Source: Acetobacteraceae bacterium (lineage in GTDB: Bacteria; Pseudomonadota; Alphaproteobacteria; Acetobacterales; Acetobacteraceae). From it: a stretch of DNA of 7,982 nt. A program made the translations under genes and the position numbers. Each line of letters opens with the position of its first letter. The first letter of the stretch is position 1. The notes beneath the pieces are model-generated. The model searched no databases and was not told the DNA's origin. It saw only the letters and a program-made list of their open reading frames with translations. The stretch covers positions 1 through 7,982 of the forward strand of contig CANJOG010000071.1 in the NCBI GenBank assembly GCA_947475475.1, in the 5' to 3' direction. Positions 1-6,044 of the stretch are shown here, one piece after another.

Positions 1-188
1 GCCATGGCCTGCGCACTGCCGGCGCCGAACATATAACCGAACAACGTCGTGGCCCCGAGATAGCCGGCCATGCTCGGCGAGAACCAGCCCTCGCGCACCA
101 GAGCAGGCACCAGCGGGCCAAAGGCAAAACGCCCCAGCCCGATCGTGAGCATCAGCGCCGCCAGCCCGGCCAGCGCCGCACGCCACAT
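1..188 (-). CDS. YbfB/YjiJ-family MFS transporter, N-terminal fragment (runs off the left edge)
   Basis: This is the first 62 codons of a membrane transporter; the rest lies beyond the left edge. The fragment shows a hydrophobic first helix, then the motif GLGRFAFGPLVPALV (about residues 17-31), WFS, and a second glycine-rich helix. The GRFxFxPLVP pattern is typical of YbfB-type MFS proteins (Pfam MFS_4). About half of its residues match, by eye, the N-terminus of the second transporter at 1675-2886, so the two are paralogues. The ATG at 188 is preceded by GGAAGG (193-198), four bases away. An in-frame ATG at 209 would add seven polar residues but has no ribosome binding site. The substrate is unknown; members of this family are generally treated as putative efflux carriers. 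Confidence 0.85.
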   Translation of the reverse strand, partial: MWRAALAGLAALMLTIGLGRFAFGPLVPALVREGWFSPSMAGYLGATTLFGYMFGAGSAQAM

Positions 189-241
189 TTTTCCTTCCGC
201 CTCACGCATGTGCGCGAACGCCGCCTCCCCATCTCGAATGA

Positions 242-273
242 CGCAGCCCGACCTATCGGGCCGCGCCTGTCAA
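242..273 (-). promoter_or_regulatory. Possible promoter/operator dyad upstream of the partial MFS gene
   Basis: On the minus strand a perfect TTGACA (268-273) lies about 80 bases before the MFS start at 188. No good -10 hexamer follows at the usual spacing. Just downstream is an inverted repeat, GCCCGA-N4-TCGGGC (246-261), extended by three more pairs after one mismatch (242-265). A dyad in this position could be a repressor site. The call rests on sequence pattern only. The rest of 189-356 holds nothing I can identify. Confidence 0.22.
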
Positions 274-356
274 GCAAGCGGGAAGCGGGTCAGCTTAGCG
301 CATGATGACCGAAGGTGGACTCACCGGAGGTCTGAATCATCCGCTCAAACAACAAA

Positions 357-400
357 GCTAGAGCCTGATGAGTTTAAACCTAAACTCATCAGGCTCTAGC
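357..400. repeat. Perfect 20-bp inverted repeat with 4-base loop; probable terminator of the DUF1127 gene
   Basis: The arms at 357-376 and 381-400 are exact reverse complements around the loop 377-380. The centre is AT-rich (TTTAAACCTAAA), unlike the GC-rich surroundings. Read on the minus strand, the stem is followed by TTTGTTGTTT, as in a rho-independent terminator; the plus-strand side has only a short TTTT after GCGGCA. The stop codon TAG (396-398) of the DUF1127 gene lies inside the right arm, so the stem starts in the last codons of the message. The perfect symmetry and different base composition also resemble the short dispersed palindromic elements found between genes in many Alphaproteobacteria. 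Whether it is repeated elsewhere cannot be seen here. Confidence 0.75.
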
Positions 401-659
401 GCGGCATTTTCCGGTGAGCCGTCACGTTCCAGGGAGCACGCCCGGCCTCCTCCAACGCATCGGCGCGCGAGATGCCGATATCGGAGAGCATGCGGTCATC
501 CAGTCGCGCCAGCATGCGGCGGGTGCGCATGGTGGTTGCCATGGCGCGGATGCGTTGGACACAGGCGGCACAAATCGCGGCCGGCCAGTTGATCGCCAGC
601 TTGGTGGCGATGGCCTGGGCCAGAGTGAAAAATCCAGTCGCGGTGCCTGAATGCGTCAT
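396..659 (-). CDS. DUF1127 domain small protein
   Basis: This 87-residue basic protein carries a C-terminal DUF1127 (YjiS-like) motif: RTRRMLARLDDRMLSDIGISR at about 46-65, followed by an alanine/glutamate stretch and PW (76-77). DUF1127 proteins are abundant in Alphaproteobacteria. Some have been linked to RNA binding and to control of phosphate, carbon or stress responses, but the role of this one is unknown. The N-terminal 40 residues include a mildly hydrophobic segment with two cysteines (30, 33), typical of the longer DUF1127 variants. The ATG at 659 follows a strong AGGAGGA (664-670). The reading frame stays open far upstream, antisense to the LysR gene, but that extension has no family similarity and this start has the ribosome binding site. 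The gene diverges from LysR and ends inside the palindrome. Confidence 0.88.
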   Translation of the reverse strand: MTHSGTATGFFTLAQAIATKLAINWPAAICAACVQRIRAMATTMRTRRMLARLDDRMLSDIGISRADALEEAGRAPWNVTAHRKMPR

Positions 660-734
660 TGCATCCTCCTCTCCTTCAGAGGTCAGAATGACGGCATGGC
701 AGGTATCATGGAAACGAATTGGATTTATGCACTG

Positions 735-757
735 GATCAGGGAAATTGATCTTCCCC
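735..757. promoter_or_regulatory. Candidate LysR-type regulator binding site (T-N11-A dyad) in the divergent region
   Basis: The dyad GATCA-N7-TGATC (735-751) contains the T-N11-A core (T737, A749) expected of LysR-family boxes. A second dyad, GGGAA-N7-TTCCC (740-756), overlaps it. The site lies 22 bases before the LysR start and about 75 bases upstream of the DUF1127 start. That placement would allow autoregulation together with control of the divergent gene, as is common for LTTRs. No convincing -35/-10 pair was found in either direction in 660-773, as may happen at activated promoters. The match is short and could be chance. Confidence 0.35.
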
Positions 758-773
758 AGGGAGACCAGCCAGC

Positions 774-1670
774 ATGAACCAGGCGCTCGACCCCGATCTG
801 CTCCGTGTCTTCGTGCTCATTGCCGAAGGTCGCAGTTTCACCCAGGCCGCAACTGCCGTGGGCCGCACGCAATCGGCTGTCTCCATGCAGGTCAAACGCC
901 TCGAAGAGGTGCTTGGCCAGCCAGTGCTGGCGCGCGGCAGGGGCGGCGGCGTGGATCTGACCGCGCACGGCCAGTATCTGCTCGACCGCGCGCGGCAAAT
1001 CCTCTCGCTCAATGACGAGGTGCTCGCCACTTTCCGAGAACCCGCCATCGCCGGGCGCGTCCGGCTCGGCACGCCGGACGATTACGCGCCGCATCTTTTG
1101 CCACGTGTGCTCAGGCGCTTTGCCGAAACCCATCCGGCTGTCGAGGTGGAGGTGATCTGCGCGCCATCGACCGATTGCGTCGAACGCCTGCGCGCCGGCG
1201 ATCTGGACCTCACTTTGTGTAGCGAAGGCAATGAGCCGCGCGGCTGGGAGGCCAAGCCGCTCTGGAAGGGCGATCTCGTCTGGGTGACGGCCAGCCGTTA
1301 CGCCCCGCATCGCCGCCGCCCGCTGCCGCTGGCACTGGCGCATCCGCAATGCCTGTGGCGGCGCTCGGCCCTGAAGGCGCTGGACCGGGCCGGCGTGCCG
1401 CACCGGATCGCCTATACCTCGGCCTCGCAGATCGGCACCCATGCGCCGGTCATGGCGGGCCTCGCGGTGACGGTCTCGGCCCGTTTCTGGTTGCCAGAGG
1501 GGCTGCGCGTCCTGCGGCGTGAGGAGGGCCTGCCGGACCTGCCGCAATTTGGCATTACCTTGCTGAAGGCCCGCCACCCGTCCCAGCCGGTGACGGATGC
1601 GCTGGCCGAGCATATCGAGGCGAGTTTTGCTGTGGATCGCGCGGATGAGCCGGTTTTGGCTGCTGGATGA
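774..1670 (+). CDS. LysR-type transcriptional regulator, LrhA/HexA-like
   Basis: This is a full-length LTTR of 298 residues. The N-terminal winged helix-turn-helix is clear: the segment around 18-44 holds SFTQAATAVGRTQSAVSMQV (21-40), then the wing with LTAHG (62-66). A helical linker (about 67-88) leads to the substrate-binding domain (about 94-285). Phrases such as LGTPDDYAPHLLP (98-110) and LRVLRREEGLPDLP (244-257) are reminiscent of the LrhA/HexA branch, whose members control motility or virulence; the effector here is unknown. AGGGAG (758-763) precedes the ATG by ten bases. The gene diverges from the DUF1127 gene, which is its most likely target, and ends four bases from the convergent MFS gene. 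Confidence 0.93.
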   Translation: MNQALDPDLLRVFVLIAEGRSFTQAATAVGRTQSAVSMQVKRLEEVLGQPVLARGRGGGVDLTAHGQYLLDRARQILSLNDEVLATFREPAIAGRVRLGTPDDYAPHLLPRVLRRFAETHPAVEVEVICAPSTDCVERLRAGDLDLTLCSEGNEPRGWEAKPLWKGDLVWVTASRYAPHRRRPLPLALAHPQCLWRRSALKALDRAGVPHRIAYTSASQIGTHAPVMAGLAVTVSARFWLPEGLRVLRREEGLPDLPQFGITLLKARHPSQPVTDALAEHIEASFAVDRADEPVLAAG

Positions 1671-1674
1671 ACGT

Positions 1675-2886
1675 TCAGGCGTTGGTGCCCGCCAGCCCGC
1701 GCCTGCGCTCCAGCCTGGCGGCGGCCCAATCGGCGGCAACGCCCAGCAGGGCCAGTCCGCCGCCGACGGCAAAGAGCAGCGCATATGAACCGGTGCGCGC
1801 CAGCAAGAAGGCCATGAGATAGCCGCTCGCTGCCTGCGAGAGGCCAAATCCGATTACCATCTTGCCCCAGACCGCGGCATGGCGTGCGGGCCCGACCATG
1901 CGGTTCGTGCGTCCCGATCCGAGCGAGGCGATGGAGATGCCAAGCCCGCCGACCACCAGCGAGGAAAAGGCGAGCACAAAACTGCCGCTTGCAAAGGCTG
2001 GAAGGGCTACGGCAACTGCCAGGCCGGCGAGTGTCAGGCGCAGGCTGAGGGTGAAACCGATGCGATCCGCCGCCATGCCCAGGAGTGTTGGGACAATGCA
2101 GGCGGAGAGCCCCAACAAGATCCAGTAGAGCCCGGCGATATGATTGCCGAGGCCCAGTTCGCGCGCGATGTAGTCCGACCAATAGACCGTGTGCGGCGCA
2201 AAGGCCGCGGCGCCCAGGCAGATTCCCGCGGCAATAAGGAAGACGGGCGCCGCCATCGGCCCCAGCGCGTCGGCCTGCGCATTGGACGGCGGTGCGGGCA
2301 ATCCTCGCGGGAGACCATTCCAGGCAAGGACTGCCAGGGGTGCGCCAATGGCCACAAAGCCGAGCCAGGCCAGCGGCAGGGAATGACCGAGCAGCCAGGG
2401 CACAACGGTTCCTGAAATCACGATCCCGATGCCCATGGCGGCAAAGAGGATGCCCGCGACAATGCCGCGTTTTGCCGCTGGAGTTGCGCCCAGCACGGCC
2501 GGCACGCTCAGCGCCATTGCGAAACCGCCGGCAACGCCCGAGACCAGACGCGCGAGCAGGTGCCAGGTAAATCCCCAATCCAGCGACCCGGCGGCGAAGC
2601 TGGCCAATGCCGCGACCATGGAGATGCGCAGCAGCGCCGGGATCGAAAGATACCGCAGCAACAGCCGCGACCAATGCGCCCCGGCCATGAAGCCAAGCAG
2701 ATTGCTCGCGCCCAGCACGCCCGCCACTCCGGCGCTGAACCAGCCAGCCTGCACCAGTCCGGGGACCAGCGGCGTAAAGCCGAAGCGGCCAAAACCGATG
2801 CCGACCAGCAGGGCGACGAGGCCGGAAAACGCCATGCGCCCGATGCCCGGGCTTGCTGGAGGCAACCTGCCGGTGGGGCGGTCCAT
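1675..2886 (-). CDS. YbfB/YjiJ-family MFS transporter
   Basis: This membrane protein has about 403 residues and a pattern compatible with 12 transmembrane helices. It has the MFS_4 signature GFGRFGFTPLVPGLV near the first helix and the family-typical SGRTNRMVGPARHAAVWGK stretch before the last helices. A polar linker (PRGLPAPPSNAQADALGP) separates the two halves. I chose the ATG at 2886 because it follows the peroxiredoxin stop (2888-2890) by a single base, which suggests translational reinitiation. An in-frame TTG at 2901 would overlap the upstream gene, and neither start has a clear Shine-Dalgarno sequence. The substrate is unknown. It is a paralogue of the partial gene at 1-188. It converges with LysR, with only four bases between the stops. 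Confidence 0.9.
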   Translation of the reverse strand: MDRPTGRLPPASPGIGRMAFSGLVALLVGIGFGRFGFTPLVPGLVQAGWFSAGVAGVLGASNLLGFMAGAHWSRLLLRYLSIPALLRISMVAALASFAAGSLDWGFTWHLLARLVSGVAGGFAMALSVPAVLGATPAAKRGIVAGILFAAMGIGIVISGTVVPWLLGHSLPLAWLGFVAIGAPLAVLAWNGLPRGLPAPPSNAQADALGPMAAPVFLIAAGICLGAAAFAPHTVYWSDYIARELGLGNHIAGLYWILLGLSACIVPTLLGMAADRIGFTLSLRLTLAGLAVAVALPAFASGSFVLAFSSLVVGGLGISIASLGSGRTNRMVGPARHAAVWGKMVIGFGLSQAASGYLMAFLLARTGSYALLFAVGGGLALLGVAADWAAARLERRRGLAGTNA

Positions 2887-2887
2887 G

Positions 2888-3397
2888 TCAGGCGGTGCCA
2901 AAAACCGGCAGGCCGCGGTCCTGGATGATCTTCACCCCGGTCAGCAAAATCGACAGGTCCGGGCGAACGAAGGGTGCGTTGGAGAAATCCGCGACGTGCA
3001 CGTTGCCATCGGGATTGATCAGGAACAGGCCAGGTTCGGCGAAAATCCGTTCCCCGGCGTCATCGACGCGATGGGTGATGTAGAGGCCGAGCGCCTCCAT
3101 CCCAGCGCGGTCGAGGCCGTAGCCCACAGGGAAGCTCCAGCCCTGCTTGGCGACGGACTCGGCGGCGAAATGCTCCGGATCGGCGGAGAGCGCCATGACG
3201 CTGACACCAAATGCCGCGAAATCACCGTGCAACTCCTCAAGCTGACGAAGCTGCTTCATGCAGAACGGGCAGTCCCGGTGGCGATAGATCAGCACCAGCC
3301 GCCAGCCTGCGTCCCGCGCGGGGCAGAGCGTGCCGCCGCCAATGCGGGGAAATTCGATGGGTGGGAAGGGCGATCCGACAGCAAATCTCGTGCGCAT
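2888..3397 (-). CDS. Peroxiredoxin-like (AhpC/TSA, redoxin) family protein
   Basis: This is a thioredoxin-fold protein of 169 residues. The active-site region reads LVLIYRHRDCPFCMKQLRQL, with a CPFC pair at C43 and C46. That arrangement resembles the PRX-like2 group (usual form RGxWCPYCxxEL) more than classical 2-Cys peroxiredoxins with PxxxTxxC. Later elements include VMALSADP (68-74) and a GLFLINPDGNVHVADF segment (123-138), which is the usual strand-turn-strand near the end of the fold. No signal peptide is seen, so it is probably cytoplasmic and would reduce peroxides or disulfides. The ATG at 3397 follows AGGGAAGG (3407-3414) at nine bases. An upstream in-frame start at 3445 would add a polar, non-conserved tail. 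It is probably the first gene of an operon with the MFS transporter. Confidence 0.87.
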   Translation of the reverse strand: MRTRFAVGSPFPPIEFPRIGGGTLCPARDAGWRLVLIYRHRDCPFCMKQLRQLEELHGDFAAFGVSVMALSADPEHFAAESVAKQGWSFPVGYGLDRAGMEALGLYITHRVDDAGERIFAEPGLFLINPDGNVHVADFSNAPFVRPDLSILLTGVKIIQDRGLPVFGTA

Positions 3398-3483
3398 TGG
3401 GTGGTGCCTTCCCTGCTGGATATGCCGCTGCTGGCATGAAACCATCCGCAGCGGTACGGAGCTTGCTTCTCGTGGCGGAGCGG

Positions 3484-3513
3484 TTGAAAACTATCACTGC
3501 CTTGGTCTTCAAT
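3484..3513 (+). promoter_or_regulatory. Candidate promoter for the ATP-grasp/alpha-E operon
   Basis: TTGAAA (3484-3489) and TTCAAT (3508-3513) are separated by 18 bases, with the -10 element about 25 bases upstream of the ATP-grasp ATG. The -35 matches 5 of 6 consensus positions and the -10 matches 4 of 6. It is the best sigma70-like pair in the 140-base divergent region 3398-3537. No clear minus-strand promoter for the peroxiredoxin was found there. Confidence 0.3.
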
Positions 3514-3537
3514 CGCTGCCGCCCGGAGTTAAGTCGC

Positions 3538-5043
3538 ATGCAGCAGCAGTCCCAGTCCACTGTCCAACCCGTCGCCTCGGGCGGGGCTGGACCACATGCG
3601 GGGCTCTTTGAGGGCTACGATCCCGGCAAAAGCTTCTGCGAATTGCTGCGGCCCGCGGGCGCCAGCGACCAGGCCATCGCGCTGGTGGCCGAACGCCTCG
3701 CCGCCATGCCGCTCGATGAATTGCGCCGCCGCTCCAAGGTGGCCGAGACCGAGCTGTTCAATCTCGGCATCACCTTCACGGTCTATTCCGAGAAGGACGC
3801 GATCGACCGCATCCTGCCCTTCGACCTGATCCCCCGCGTGATCTCCGCGCCGGAATGGGAGACGATCGATACCGGCGTGCAGCAGCGTGTGGCGGCGCTG
3901 AACCTCTTCCTGCACGACATTTATCACAACCGGCAGATCATCAAGGACGGCGTGATCCCCGAAAGCCTGGTGCTCGGCAATCCGAACTACCGGCCGGAGA
4001 TGGTGGATTTCGCAGTCCCGGCCAAGACCTATGTCCATGTCTGCGGCACCGATATCGTGCGCGACGATGAAGGCCAGTTCCTGGTGCTGGAGGATAATGC
4101 GCGCTCGCCCTCGGGCGTGTCCTACGTCATCGAGAACCGCCATATGATGGCACGTATCTTCTCTGACCTGATGCAGGGTCTGCGGGTGCGGCCGGTGGAA
4201 AATTACGGCATGCGCCTGCATGAGGCGCTGGCCGAGGTCTCGCCGGGCGGCAACAACCCGCGCCTCGTGCTGCTCTCGCCCGGCATCTACAATTCCGCCT
4301 ATTTCGAACACGTGTTCCTCGCCCGCGAAATGGGCGTCCCCCTGGTCGAGGGCCGCGATCTGGTGGTCGAGGATGACCGGGTGTGGATGCGCACCACGGC
4401 GGGCCTTGCCCCGGTGCATGGCATCTACCGGCGCCTGAACGATGACTTCCTCGACCCCGAAGTGTTCCGCCCCGATAGCCAGCTCGGCGTGCGCGGGCTG
4501 ATGCGGGCCTGGCGGGCGGGGAATGTGGCGATTGCCAATGCGATCGGCACCGGCGTTGCCGATGACAAGGCCGTCTATGCCTATATGCCGCGCATCATCC
4601 GCTACTATCTTGGGCAGGACGCCATTCTGCAGAACGTGCAGACCAATATCTGCGGCGAGCCCGAGGGTCTGAAATACACGCTCGACAATCTCGATAAGCT
4701 GGTCTGCAAGCCGGTGGGCGAGTCAGGCGGCTATGGCATCGTCATCGGCCCGCGCGCCAGCAAGGCGGAGTTGGAGGAATTGCGCGCGACGATCCTCTCC
4801 GATCCGGCCAATTACATCTCGCAGCCGATGATCCAGCTCTCGGTCGCGCCCACCCTGGTCGAAGACGGCGTCGGCCCCCGCCATGTCGATCTGCGGCCTT
4901 TCGCGGTGACTGGCGAGAAAACCTGGGTGCTGCCCGGCGGCCTGACCCGCGTGGCGTTGCGCAAGGGGTCGCTGATCGTGAATTCCTCGCAGGGCGGCGG
5001 ATCGAAGGATACCTGGGTGCTTGAAGAGGGAGGCCTGGCATGA
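3538..5043 (+). CDS. Circularly permuted type 2 ATP-grasp protein (COG2308)
   Basis: This protein has 501 residues, close to the usual length for the family. Family motifs appear in order: FxGYDPG-like (24-30), VYSEKDAIDRILPFDLIPR (82-100), LVLEDNARSPSGVSYVIENR (182-201), RRLNDDFLDPEVF (298-310), NAIGTGVADDKAVYAYMP (334-351), the nucleotide-binding KPVGESGGYG (391-400), DLRPFAV (451-457), and GGLTRVALRKGSLIVNSSQGGGSKDTW (467-493). All expected catalytic-type segments look intact. Related proteins are predicted amide/peptide ligases that use ATP to join a carboxylate and an amine; no substrate is firmly known. The ATG at 3538 follows GGAG (3525-3528) at nine bases. An in-frame extension upstream runs antisense to the peroxiredoxin gene and is not family-like. 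The stop overlaps the alpha-E start (ATGA), so the two are translationally coupled. Confidence 0.94.
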   Translation: MQQQSQSTVQPVASGGAGPHAGLFEGYDPGKSFCELLRPAGASDQAIALVAERLAAMPLDELRRRSKVAETELFNLGITFTVYSEKDAIDRILPFDLIPRVISAPEWETIDTGVQQRVAALNLFLHDIYHNRQIIKDGVIPESLVLGNPNYRPEMVDFAVPAKTYVHVCGTDIVRDDEGQFLVLEDNARSPSGVSYVIENRHMMARIFSDLMQGLRVRPVENYGMRLHEALAEVSPGGNNPRLVLLSPGIYNSAYFEHVFLAREMGVPLVEGRDLVVEDDRVWMRTTAGLAPVHGIYRRLNDDFLDPEVFRPDSQLGVRGLMRAWRAGNVAIANAIGTGVADDKAVYAYMPRIIRYYLGQDAILQNVQTNICGEPEGLKYTLDNLDKLVCKPVGESGGYGIVIGPRASKAELEELRATILSDPANYISQPMIQLSVAPTLVEDGVGPRHVDLRPFAVTGEKTWVLPGGLTRVALRKGSLIVNSSQGGGSKDTWVLEEGGLA

Positions 5044-6029
5044 GCGATCAGATGACCACCCCGACGCTGCGCGGCCCGCTGCTCTCGCGCTATGCCGAAT
5101 GTCTGGTCTGGATGGCGCGCTATATCGAGCGCATCGAGAATCTGGCGCGCATCGTCGATGTGACGGACGGATTCTCTCGCCAGGATGCCGGCGAGAGCGG
5201 CTGGCTCTCGGTGCTGAACATCAACGCCGATGCCGAGAAATTCTTCAAGCGCAATGTGTTCGCCAATTCCGGCACGGTCACCAATTTCTACATTCTCGAC
5301 CGCGACAACCCAACCTCGATCGCCAATGCGATCACCCAGGTGCGCGAGAATGCCCGTACGCTGCGGCCGCTGATTTCGACGGAGATGTGGCAGCACATCA
5401 ATGTCTTTTATGGCGAGGTCCGGGGCCTGACCCAGGCCGATATCGCCCCCTCCCGCCTGTCGGGCGTCTGCGCCATGCTCAAGGAAGGCTGCCAGATGCA
5501 TACCGGCATCACCGAAGGCACGTTCTTCCGTGACCAGGGCTGGATTTTCTACGCCATCGGCAAATACATGGAGCGCGCCGACCAGATCACCCGTCTGGTC
5601 GATATCAAGTATCACACCATTTTGCCGGAAGGGCAGGAGCCGGGCTCGGCCACCGATGTGAACCAGTGGTTCGCGGTGCTGCGCGCCGCCGCCGGCTATC
5701 ACGCCTTCCGCCGTGTGTTTCCGCGCGATGTCTCACCGGGCGCGGTGGTGGGTTTTCTGCTACTCAACCACGCCTTTCCGCGATCCCTGGTTCTGAGCCT
5801 GCAACAGATCGAAGCCTATATCAGCCAGCTGCGCTCCGGCTATGGTCTGCATGGCGGGCTGGCGGCGCTGGAGCGGCTGGACGATCTGCGCGGGCGCCTG
5901 TCCGAACATACGCCGCAATCGATCATCCTCGTTGGGCTGCACGAGTTCATGGATAACGTGCAGCAGGATCTGATGAACATCCAGAAGGACATCGCGGCCG
6001 ATTTCTGGCCGGTGCCGGATGTTGCCTGA
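5040..6029 (+). CDS. Alpha-E domain protein (DUF403, COG2307)
   Basis: This largely helical protein of 329 residues is the standard partner of the ATP-grasp protein. It contains the two family repeats: MARYIERIENLARIVDV (25-41) and IGKYMERADQITRLVDI (173-189), each with the RYxER/KYMER core that gives the domain its name. The C-terminal motif DFWP is at 321-324. The start ATG overlaps the upstream stop and follows GGGAGG (5028-5033) at six bases. The biochemical role is unknown; it has been predicted to act with the ATP-grasp enzyme in peptide or amide synthesis. In many genomes the next gene is a transglutaminase-like protease, but here an opposite-strand MFS gene begins 15 bases later. Confidence 0.94.
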   Translation: MSDQMTTPTLRGPLLSRYAECLVWMARYIERIENLARIVDVTDGFSRQDAGESGWLSVLNINADAEKFFKRNVFANSGTVTNFYILDRDNPTSIANAITQVRENARTLRPLISTEMWQHINVFYGEVRGLTQADIAPSRLSGVCAMLKEGCQMHTGITEGTFFRDQGWIFYAIGKYMERADQITRLVDIKYHTILPEGQEPGSATDVNQWFAVLRAAAGYHAFRRVFPRDVSPGAVVGFLLLNHAFPRSLVLSLQQIEAYISQLRSGYGLHGGLAALERLDDLRGRLSEHTPQSIILVGLHEFMDNVQQDLMNIQKDIAADFWPVPDVA

Positions 6030-6044
6030 ACTGGCCGCCGCTGC

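Noticed and set aside
396..1847. A 483-codon open frame on the minus strand ending in the DUF1127 sequence
   Set aside because: Only the last 87 codons match a protein family and have a ribosome binding site. The rest is antisense to the LysR gene, low-complexity and arginine-rich, as expected for a GC-rich shadow frame.
1412..2674. A 420-codon minus-strand open frame overlapping both LysR and the MFS gene
   Set aside because: It runs in another frame through the well-supported transporter and antisense to LysR, and shows no recognisable domain.
2429..3439. A 336-codon plus-strand open frame opposite the MFS and peroxiredoxin genes
   Set aside because: It is antisense to two genes with clear family motifs. 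Its translation is proline/alanine/arginine-rich, without a fold signature.
3529..4419. A 296-codon minus-strand open frame antisense to the ATP-grasp gene
   Set aside because: Its histidine- and aspartate-rich composition is the usual antisense shadow of a GC-rich coding strand. The plus-strand gene is unambiguous. The similar frame at 4812-5702 is rejected for the same reason.
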